A stretch of DNA of 64,000 nt from NCBI RefSeq assembly GCF_036884655.1, contig NC_088340.1:9897001-9961000 (forward strand), in the 5' to 3' direction. Within the stretch, counting starts at the first letter, position 1. Each line of letters opens with the position of its first letter. Made by a program: the position numbers and the translations under genes. Source of the DNA: Musa acuminata AAA Group (taxonomy: Eukaryota > Streptophyta > Magnoliopsida > Zingiberales > Musaceae). The notes below the pieces were generated by a model, which did no database searches, had not been told where the DNA came from, and was given only the letters and a program-made list of their open reading frames with translations. Positions 54,961-64,000 of the stretch are shown here, in pieces.

Positions 54961-55383
54961 TGAGTTTGTGGGATTACCTCTCAATCCTAACTCAACTTAA
55001 GGTCTAACTATGATAATTTAAGACATTAACTAAGTAATCTTGGTCTGGTATATTAATTGTTCTTCTGACGAACTTCTGACTATCTCTCGGCAAATTCCAG
55101 CGGACTCCTAGTAAGCAATTGAACTTTACGATGATCTTCTTAGCGAGTTCCAACGAGCTTCTTTGACAAGCTCCTGGACTTCTCGGTCAATTTCGACAGA
55201 ACTTCCGATGAACATCTGGACTTCCGACAAACTCTCAAACTCCTAACAAAATCTCAATCTTGACTCCGGCTCAACATCTACTTTATGCCTTACTATTATC
55301 GGAATTAATTCTGTATACTTTTCTTATATATTAGATTAAATAATTTACTAATTGATTTCATCATCAAAATCTAAGATTCAACA
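54961..55383 (-). repeat. Element B 3' LTR, last piece
   Basis: Resumes the LTR of element B after the TGAGT duplication of element A (ttgtgggattacctctcaatcc, equivalent to the sequence near 54215 in A). Ends GATTCAACA, followed by a polypurine tract on the minus strand. Confidence 0.82.
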
Positions 55384-56938
55384 ATCTTTTCCTTTTTGAT
55401 AATGATAATCAATTGATGACGGAGTTAACCTTAACTTCTCCTATCTATATGTCATACTTGAGAAAAGATACTCTTGAATTCAAGCATCGAACCGATAAGT
55501 TATATTCATTTAAACTTATCAACATGCAAATCATGATACTTATCATGATTTATCAATTCAAAATATGATATCACGTATTTATCAATAAAAAATAATATCA
55601 AGGCTTGACATACATTTTTAAGTCCAATGATGATAGACAATCATCATTTTCAAGTATGATACGAATTTAAATATGAAATTTAGCAAAATGACAATTCTTG
55701 ATGAAAGATAACAATTCATCCCGAGGCATGATATCGATTGTAAATAGCAAGTTAAGCTCATGATACTTTATCATAATAATAGACATCAAGCATTCATGAA
55801 ACGTTTCAAGTATCTATAATGCATATGAAATACATTTTGATATGTTTCAAGCATTTGAGATGTGTTTCAAGCATTCGCAAAACATACAAGCATTTACGAT
55901 AAGATACATTTCAAACATTTATAATGTCAATTTGTCATCAATTTTCTATATTTCTCCCCCTTTGTCATCGACAAAAAGGAGAACCATTCAACAATTCAAG
56001 TGTGGTAAACGAAATTAAACAAGTTTCATACCAATTTATCCAAGTCATAAAGGAAGGTAAGCAAAAACTTTATGATGACCTTTTTGGATAAGCTAATATT
56101 TTTACTCTAAGGGATTTTTTGTTCTTTATATATGTAATTTTCTTTCTTCATTTGTCATAAAAATAAGAAGAAGAGAAAGAAATGTATGGAAAGAGTCCAT
56201 TAAGAATCAACTTTATGAAATGATTTGAACCAAGTCAAATTCAAAACAATAAATGAGTTTCATTGCTTTAATTTTAACAAAGAAAAGAGATTCATAAAAA
56301 TGATCAAGATATCTATATGAAATCAAATCATCATTCTTGCAAGTAATCATCACACATTAAAAATTCATAAAATCCTTCCTTCATGAGAAGAGTAAGGAAG
56401 AATTCATGGGAAGGGAGCATTATATGAAAAAGAAATCCACCAATAAAACTTCATAAATTAAATCTGTTTCTCATTAAAAATTCATAGATTGAAATCCGTG
56501 AGAGATGCATTTGTCAATGAATTCCATAAGTGAAGTGATTAAGTGTATCAAAAATCATTAAGTGATGGGGTAAGGTTATTTGTTTTCCTAATTAACATGC
56601 ATCACACACATTGTCTTTAACAAATTTAATGTTAGGAATACCTCTTGCAATTTCTTTAGATGAGATTTGGGAGATTAGTTTTATGCTAGCATAACCTAAT
56701 CTTCTATGCTAAAGCCAAGCATCGTCATTCAAAATCGAAAAACACATTTTATTACAAAGATCATCAATGTTGATAGTGTATATATTATTTTATTTTAGGC
56801 CAATCATAGATGTATTTTTATGTGATTTTTTAATAATGCAAACATTGGATTCAAATTTAATAATGTATCATTTATCATGCAATTGACTAATGCTCAAAAT
56901 ATTATGCTTTAAGCCATCAACTAACAACACATCTTTAA
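55384..56938 (-). other. Element B AT-rich 3' non-coding domain
   Basis: AT-rich, no credible open frame. Includes the polypurine tract next to the LTR (55384-55400) and a second copy of the CTCCCCCTTTGTCAT...CAAAAAGGAG inverted repeat at 55953-55983, as in element A. Confidence 0.7.
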
Positions 56939-58134
56939 TCAAAAAGTTAGATTTATTACAATGGTTCCTTTACCAATGATTTTACCCTTGTTGTTGTCTC
57001 CAATTATGACATATCCTTCGTCTAGACTAGTGAGTTTAGAGAATTGAGATGGATCTCTGGTCATATACTTTGAGCATCCACTATCAAAGTACCATCTCTT
57101 GCTCCTAGTTTGTGATGGTAAACATTTATCATCTTCGATAGCCATCAGTGCGTAGTAAGCAACTTGCTCTTTGTTGGTTGGCTCCTCTTCTTTGGATGCA
57201 CTTGAGTTGTCCCAAGATGCTTTAAGTACTTTCTTCTTATTTGGTTGCTTCTTTTTTGCTTAGGAATATTCGCTTTTGAAATGTCCCGGCTTTTTACATT
57301 CGTAGCATATAACTTATTTTTCTTGGGTTCAATTTTATTTTTTATGTCATTTTTAAATTTATTTATTTTTATAAATTTTTTGAACCTTTTTGTCAAGAGT
57401 ACCAAGTCGTCATCGTAGTCCTCATCATTTGAACTTTCTTTCAAGTGGTCTTTATGAGTTCTTAGTATCATATCCTTTCTATTCTTTGGAAAGTTGTTTG
57501 CAAGCTTTTCATGAGCATTGCAAGTCATCTCATAGATCATTAGTGACCCGATAAGTTTTTCGAGAGAGAAGTTATTTAAATCCTTGGCCTCTTGATTGGC
57601 TATTACTTTAGGGTCCTAACTCTTTGGAAGGGAGCTTAAGATTTTATTGACAAGTTCGAAGTTCAAAAAATATTTGCCAAGAGCTTTTAAACTATTGACA
57701 ACAATCGTAAAATAGGTGTACATGTTAACAATAGTTTTGCTTGACTTCATTTGAAACAACTCATAAGTATGAACTAACAGATTTATCTTCAACTCCTTTA
57801 CTCTACTAGTGTCTTAGTGAGTGATTTCAAGTATGTATCAAATATCAAAAGTCATTTTACAAATAGACACTCGATTGAACTCGTTTTTATTTAAAGTGCA
57901 AAACAAGGCATTCATAACCTTGGCATTTAAAGCAAAAGTCTTCTTCTCCAACTCATTCCAATCATTTATTAGAATAGAAGACTTTTGAAAACCACTTTTC
58001 ACAATGTTCTATAACTCAAAATCCATAAAGATTAGAAAAATCCTCATTCTGGTCTTCCAATATGTGCAATATGTCCCATTGAACATAGGTGGACGTGTAA
58101 TTGAATTACCCTCTTGGTTGCCGGCAAATGCCAT
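56939..58134 (-). pseudogene. Element B gag-protease remnant
   Basis: Starts at ATG 58134 (MAFAGNQEG), homologous to the gag of element A. Blocks include YWKTRMRIF, KVMNALFC and LEKLIGSLMIYEM. Several stops and a frame shift interrupt it. Unlike A it retains a zinc knuckle (CYECKKPGHF, near 57290, last Cys lost) and a protease-like YFDSG (near 57070). Integrase and reverse transcriptase are absent. Confidence 0.82.
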
Positions 58135-58183
58135 CTCTCTTGAGTTTAAAACCAAATGAGAGTGACCTTGCTTTAATACCAAT

Positions 58184-58886
58184 TGTTAGGATCAAGAGCG
58201 ACACTAAGAGGGGAGAGTGAATTAGTGTAGTAGAAAAATCATCGATTTTGTAAGATATTCGTTCATTGAAAACCAATTTCAGAAAGTGCTTGACTTTAGA
58301 GTAAATGAATTAACAGTTAACTTAGAAAGTAATAACAGTAGTAAAAAACAAAATGGAAATTAGCACATCAGAATTTATAGTGGTTCGGTCGTTTTGACCT
58401 ATATCCACTTCTGATTCCTCCTCCGTCGAGGTCACCGATGTCCACTAATGGTCTTCCTTCAATGGACGAAGATCAACCACCCTCTTTATTATGCTTTCTC
58501 CTTTTTATGAGTTTAGGAAATAACCCTTACAAGGCTCACACCTCTCTTGAACGATCACAACACTAGAAAAGTAGGAGGACTTTTAGTACTTTTACAACAC
58601 TTTTAACACCCCAAGACTTCAAGATATTGTTTACACTTTCATGCCCTTTCATATAGAAAAGGGTGAGGTATTTATAGGCCCCAATAACTTCAGAATTGGA
58701 GCAAAAAAATGTCATATCCTCGGATTTTGGGGTACTGACGATACCACCGTTATTACTGAGCGATACCATCGCCTAGTCTGGCGGTACCATAGCCTGACAG
58801 AGCTCTCGGAGACCGAGCTCTGATGGTACAATCACTTGGCAAGACAATACCATCTCTTGGCAGCATTATCACTGCCCAAAGTGGCA
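58184..58886 (-). repeat. Element B 5' LTR, truncated
   Basis: Begins TGTTAGGATCAAGAGCG next to a decayed primer site (ctttaataccaat). Matches the LTR piece at 39007-39734, then diverges after agcattatcactgccc near 58880, so the outer end of the LTR has been lost. Confidence 0.82.
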
Positions 58887-60315
58887 TAACATACGATTAG
58901 AATATCCAATATCCAAAGATCAAATGTCATTTGAGATATAATTAACTTGTGACTGAGTCGTAAACAACTTCTTCTTTTTTTTCATTTTCCACCACATAGC
59001 TTACTTACTTTTCTCTTTCCAATAATATGTCTATCAAAATTTTTACAATAGTATTATTGAATTATACTCTTATATTTTTTTATTATAATTTGATTGCTTT
59101 TGTTCCCCATCAAAGTATCCTCTTCCATTTCCTCTTTTATTTCCTCTATCATAAGTCCTCCTTTTGCCATGTCCTCTTGTTGAATTTTTTCTCTTCTTTT
59201 GAAGTAGAAGACTCTCCTTTAATTTGAATTTTTTTTTTTTTTTCACTCTTCTCAAGTTACTTGTTCAACCTTACTTCATGTGCTTGCAAGGAACCCATTA
59301 GTTTATCAAATGAAAATATAGATAGATTTTTTAACTCCTTAATTACGATAAAAATATAATCAAATTTTAGAGTTAAACTTCTTAAAACTTTTATAATAAT
59401 TATATAATCATAAATTTATGTACTATTAGATTTCATTTAACTAATAATTTTAATTATTCGAGAAAGAAAATCTTGTACCGATTTATTATTTTTCTTGAAT
59501 AAAATTTTAAACTCACGACGAAGAGTTTGAAGTTTCACCTGCTTTAAGGTTGTGCTGTTGTAATTCTTAAGAAGATTGTCTCATGTACAACTTATTAAAT
59601 GAAAAATAATGCTTTTGATTCATTTTTTATATTCTCCCTCAGCTTGGTTCTCTTATCTAGATCTACGGATCCATTTTATATTAAATCTCAAATATTATGA
59701 GACTAAATAGAGTCTTCATCTTGATACTCCAAGATTCGTAGCATTTGTCCAAGAAAATAGGAATAAGAGGTTGAGACATAAAATTATCATTAAAAGTTAT
59801 AATGTTTAGTTAAGTTAAGATTGAAACTTAATTCTGATACCACAAATATTAAGGATGGAGGAGTAAAAAATAAAGATAAAACTAAAATACTATAATGCAA
59901 TTAAAAGAGAATGCTTTCAATCAAAAAAACTAAAGTAGTATTAATACAAGATGTAAGACTTAGAATACTTATAAGATATTCCCAAATATACACTACCTTA
60001 CTTCATGAACTATGGTCCTATTTATAAAATATAGTAATAACTACCTCACTCCATTTTGTCACCCATGATTAAGTGTAGGCGCTGCCCCCAAACTCTTAGA
60101 TCATAGGTCATTACTTTGAACATACATATAACTATCTACAACATAGTAACTATATAGATAATTACCTATGAATCATTTCTTAACACTCTGAGCCAAATTA
60201 ATTGAAAAGAAAATATAGTATTTCATTCAATGGGAGTGAAAATCCTACGTTTATGAGTTTTTCATTTTACCATGACTCATTTTACAAAATGATTAAAATA
60301 TTTTTTTTATTATCT

Positions 60316-60600
60316 AAAAAATGATGTGAATTACAATATTATGATTCTATTAAAAATGCTACAATCGATTTCATTTAGTATTAGATCGATCTGACTCAAA
60401 AATCACTTTAATCCAATTGAATTTTAAAGGAAAATTATTTTTAAAATATTTTTGCTATTATATCAAAAAATGATCTGAATCATAATATTATGGTTCTATA
60501 AAAAAAAACTATAATCAATTTGACTTACTGTTAAACCTATCTAACTCAAAAAATCACTTTAACCCAACTGAATTTTGATAGAAAATTATTTCTTATAGTA
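60316..60600. repeat. 149-bp imperfect tandem duplication
   Basis: Two diverged copies (anchors aaaaaatgat and actcaaaaa.tcactttaa) with a period of 149 bp. Low complexity, non-coding. Confidence 0.75.
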
Positions 60601-60779
60601 AAAGATATTTTGGTCATTTTATAAAGGGAGGGGCAAAATGAAAAGAAAAGGTGTTATCTGAAAAACCCATAAATGTGGTTTTAATGAAATTTACTGATTT
60701 TAAATTAGATGATCCAAAGTTTACATGGGCTAAAATGCATGAGATTAGATATTAATTCAATTGAAAGAGAGTAGTTGAT

Positions 60780-61320
60780 AGTGGATATTCCTACATCAGT
60801 CACAGAGTGATAGCGGGTGACCACTAAGGATCTGACGTGAGGTAACCCAACAAATGTCCCGTATGGAGTGAAGCCAACATAGCAGATCATGCACTATCAA
60901 TCTCTCACCATTCGGAACCATACGGGATGTTGCGATATAGCCGACATCTGGACGGGATGACCCATGCCGTCATGAGCGTACGGGTCGATCGTGTTGAACG
61001 GAACTACGATGAGCATTAATAACCCATATACTTTCAAGCCACCTCCATAAGCATAAATTTCAAACCCCAGCCCAGAATAGGGAATCAAAGTCTTTTCATC
61101 TCAAAAATAACTTACTAATTTAATCATCAGAGGAGTTGAGTCAGGAATCCCCCTCCTGACGTCGACCTATCATGCAAGAACGCGATGTAGGAGAGACGAT
61201 CAATCCCACCTCAGGTCAACATCATAAACATGTAGGGGCCTAAGAGTCGATCCCTAATCCGACCTCATTCACCCTCCCCTCCTCGTCCTAGGAATTCACA
61301 TGAATGATCATGTTTTTTCA
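60780..61320. repeat. Possible LTR fragment
   Basis: A block of higher GC content than its surroundings, with phrases such as aatcatcagaggagttgagtc and gacgtcgacct that resemble plant Ty3/gypsy LTRs. Ends and duplications were not found. Weak call. Confidence 0.3.
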
Positions 61321-62190
61321 TAGCAGGACCAAGCCGTATTAATCCTAGAATCGACACAAAGGTATATGACAGTAATATTATGGTATACTATCAAAAATAT
61401 TTATCAACTAAGTTTATTAATACTTTCAAATATATCAAATGAGATTACAAATTCTCAATCTCTAATATAAATATTTCTGAGTCAAACATATGACGACTAC
61501 AATACATAGAAAATATGTCGAGTCAAACATATTACGACTACAATACATAGATTGAATATGCAGTGGTCCGGCTGGGTGACCGAACGAGTAGACTCTCGAC
61601 ACCCACGGCACGCTGCCGGCCGGCGAAGACTTCCAAAATGGACAGCTGTGTGGAAACGTCGGAGAGAGAACGGGAAAAGACCAGCTCGTCGAGAAGGAAA
61701 GCAGCAGGGTCGGTGGACTGCCTCCTGTCTACATTTCACCACCAGTCTCGTTATGATCTCCTTCCTTTTTTTCCCCTCTAAAAGGACAATAGTCGTCGGT
61801 CAACTATTTTCCACAGTGAGCGACCCATCTCGTGTCCACTAGACTGCTGACTTTTTCCTTGTTACGCACGCTGCCATTTGTCAAACATGGTTCTTTCGAC
61901 CAAGCATTCGTCAGACCTTTGTGAAGGACACCACTATCTTGAAAGCAATTTATATATTTTATGGTCATAATTACACTATATTTGATCATAAATTTGATTT
62001 GATGAAATTGATTCGATGTAATTTGTTTTTCGAATATTATCACATGGGAAAGACAATAGATGATTGAGTATTGAAAACTTGGATAAGAAAAAAAAATATT
62101 TTTAATATAAAAAGCATATATATCTCATATTCTTTGTCCCACTTCTGTTCCAAAATATAAGATATTTATATTTTATATTTCACTTACCCG

Positions 62191-62192
<2 letters not shown>

Positions 62193-62234
<42 letters not shown>
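62193..62234. repeat. (AT)n microsatellite
   Basis: Uninterrupted AT dinucleotides over about 42 bp. Confidence 0.97.
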
Positions 62235-62238
<4 letters not shown>

Positions 62239-62976
62239 TTATTCTTGTAACAATTAATTTAGTAAGAAAACATTGATGTGGCATATCGATCCAACAGCAT
62301 GCTCATTGAACACTTACTAAATTTGGCAGATCGAAGATAATAGTACTTTCATTTCGAATATACGTTGATGCTTCTACGATAAAATTTTTATAAGATCAAA
62401 GTGAGCTTAGTTTAGTCGATAAATACTTTGATAGTTTATCATAATATTTTAGGTTTTAATCTTATTTTCGTCACTTATCCTTTGTAAAAAAAAAAAAGAA
62501 AAACATAAGCGTATTTGAGAAGTTGCAAAGGCTAGTGTTTTGGATTCATATAGCAATTTCCACCAGCAAAAAATATCATGATTGTTAGATGACTCTGGTA
62601 GCTTTGTCAAATGGATTACGGAAACTAAGAAGCTCATATGTGAATTCTCGTAACATCTGCGAAAGCGAGCAACAGCCGACGCTCAGATGCCGTGCTCTTA
62701 TTGTTCAAGTATCTATCTCCTCTCCTCACTTGGCTTCATCACATCAAACATATGAAACATATGACTTATCGAATCATCACTGTGGTATGCTAGCTTTTAT
62801 AGCACTATACCTCACCTACTCCTTCTTCTTCGTGGATCTTTTTTGCCTGCAAATTAGACATATATGCTTTCTCCAGCTGGCAACACTACAATTGTCGGAA
62901 GAATATGATGGGATCAGTAATTATAGGGTTGTGTTACAATTGTGATCGAACAAGTACAGTTGTTTCAAAGGAGAGA

Positions 62977-63893
62977 TCAGCAATAGGGTTGATAAGATTG
63001 AATCTGGTGTTGCATGAACCAGTCGTCTTCCATGCTCCACAAGGACTCACTGCTCAACAAGTCCCCCGACGGCCATCCACCTTGTTCATCGCAACATACG
63101 GGAAGAGATAGGGAATCCGGTACCCACCCACCCCAACCTTGCATGGTGGTGGAGTGGCAGTCGGCGAAGCACGAGAACGGAGTCGGAAGCGAGTCCTCCG
63201 ACGGCGACGACTCAACTGTTTCCGGGCCGAGCGTCGCCCGCTCCGGTTGCTTGAGCGGGTGAGAAGGCAGAGGGTCAGCGGCGGCGGCGGCTGTGGCTGT
63301 GGCGACGGGGCTGCTGCAGGAGGCAGAGAAAGCGGCGCCGCCGGAAGCCGCTCGGATTCGTTCGAGGAGGCGTGGCATCCACACGTACCGGATTGCGTCT
63401 TTGAACGTCGTGCTGTTGACGTCGCAGTGGAGCTGCTTTGCGTGTTTTTGCACTCTGGTCCTCCAGTAGTTCTTTATTTCGTTATCAGTCCTTCCCGGAA
63501 GACACTGTGCTATTTTGGACCACCTGCCAGAACACAACATATGATAAGAGGATCGAGCAGATTTAGACTGCCATCAATTGGTTCTTTTTTCGTTCAAGAA
63601 AAGAAAATTCTTAGGTTTTAATTCCCCATAAGTGAAGAAGATAACAAAGAAAGAGTTCTTGGAGCCACCGGATCAGCAGTCGCACATATATAAACACTGA
63701 GACTTCAGACTTTTGTGCATGTTTAGGCTGTTAGAGTTACACGTGTTAGGTTTGCGTGCTTACCGATTTCCCCAACGAGAGTGGAGGTCGAGGATGAGAA
63801 GCTGCTCCTCCGGCGTGATGTTCCCGCGCCGGACATCTGGACGAAGATAGTTGAGCCATCGAAGCCTGCAGCTCTTTCCCGTTCGTTTCAGTC
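62977..63893 (-). CDS. R2R3-MYB transcription factor, subgroup 20 type, first exon off window
   Basis: DNA-binding transcription factor. Two exons are present: 63764-63893 and 62977-63523. The upstream exon has the end of repeat R2 ([20 protein letters not shown]) and the start of R3. The downstream exon completes R3 ([20 protein letters not shown]), then [20 protein letters not shown], the motif that marks the MYB2/62/78/108/112/116 group, linked to stress, phosphate and jasmonate responses. Intron positions are the standard R2R3 ones, phase 1 within a Gly codon and phase 2 within an Arg codon. The 3' part has Ala-, Ser- and Pro-rich tracts and an acidic Trp-containing end ([11 protein letters not shown]), a possible activation region. 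The first exon, about 45 residues, lies right of the window. Third positions are GC-rich. Confidence 0.93.
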
Positions 63894-64000
63894 CTGCTCC
63901 GAATAAGGACCCGTAAATTTGATCAGTACGTACAGGAAAGGTGTTCTTCCTGCCGTTCTATTTGATCTTTGGTGCAGCAGAGAAAACATTCCATTGACAT

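Larger units (their letters stand above)
39007..58886 (-). mobile_element. Element B: disrupted Sirevirus-like copia element
   Basis: A minus-strand LTR element split by two later insertions. Its 3' LTR lies in three pieces (39007-39734, about 48356-48441, about 54966-55383). The PPT follows at 55384, the internal region spans 55384-58183, and a truncated 5' LTR starts at 58184 with TGTTAGGATCAAG beside a degraded methionine-tRNA primer site. LTR order was checked against the intact LTRs of element A. Only gag and a protease remnant are recognisable inside. Sirevirus lineage is inferred from the gag type and the repeated polypurine tracts. Confidence 0.78.
58887..62976. other. Repeat-rich intergenic region
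   Basis: No gene could be supported. It holds a long poly-T run near 59230-59242, a 149-bp tandem duplication (60316 to about 60600), a GC-richer block of possible LTR origin (about 60780-61320), an isolated GC-rich island (61555-61720), and a (TA)n tract at 62193-62234. The right end, from about 62450, is 3' flank of the MYB gene. Confidence 0.55.

Noticed and set aside
59027..59255. Hydrophobic and Lys-rich short frames on opposite strands
   Set aside because: Low-complexity AT-rich DNA with a poly-T run; no conserved sequence.
61552..61842. 96-codon plus-strand frame in a GC-rich island
   Set aside because: No recognisable domain, and overlapping frames on both strands are also open; no splice-supported extension was found.

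Overview
This is a nuclear DNA window from a flowering plant, most likely a commelinid monocot. The genes are split by many AT-rich introns with GT-AG borders, plastid targeting is encoded, and the families are plant-typical (FAR1-related, DUF538, R2R3-MYB, CNOT9-like). The intronless DUF538 gene and the MYB coding exon are strikingly GC-rich at third positions, beside AT-rich intron-bearing genes, as is common in commelinid monocots. A banana relative is possible, but the species is a guess.

Layout. Positions 1-11809 (minus strand) hold a plastid dihydrolipoyl dehydrogenase gene whose 3' end lies off the left edge. Twelve exons were placed, one intron has a GC donor, and the two longest introns each carry a solo-LTR candidate. 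Next come an INO80-complex subunit B-like gene (13599-16100, minus) and an 11-exon divergent CNOT9/RCD1-like gene (17664-23756, minus). On the plus strand are a FAR1-related gene (25729-27795), a DHX15/Prp43-type DEAH helicase of seven exons (29250-34349), and an intronless DUF538 gene (36772-37263). The right edge holds the last two exons of an R2R3-MYB gene (62977-63893, minus); its first exon is off the window.

Between about 38.2 and 58.9 kb lies a nest of LTR retrotransposons. An inverted LTR fragment (about 38205-39006) was apparently hit by a minus-strand Sirevirus-like element, B (39007 to about 58886). One LTR of B was then hit twice: by a plus-strand Ty1/copia element, copia-1 (39735-48350), with complete but decayed gag-pol, and by a second minus-strand Sirevirus-like element, A (48442-54960), with a perfect 5-bp target duplication. 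A and B keep gag but no recognisable integrase or reverse transcriptase. All three are broken copies.

The genes do not form one pathway. Several are housekeeping or nuclear-regulatory: plastid pyruvate dehydrogenase E3, chromatin remodelling, CCR4-NOT, and spliceosome or ribosome RNP remodelling. The FAR1-related and MYB genes are transcription factors. Exon borders were inferred by translating both strands and matching conserved family blocks; no transcripts or alignments were available. The most unusual parts are the self-nested retrotransposon cluster with its gag-only derivatives, the inverted LTR pair, and the divergent CNOT9 paralogue.
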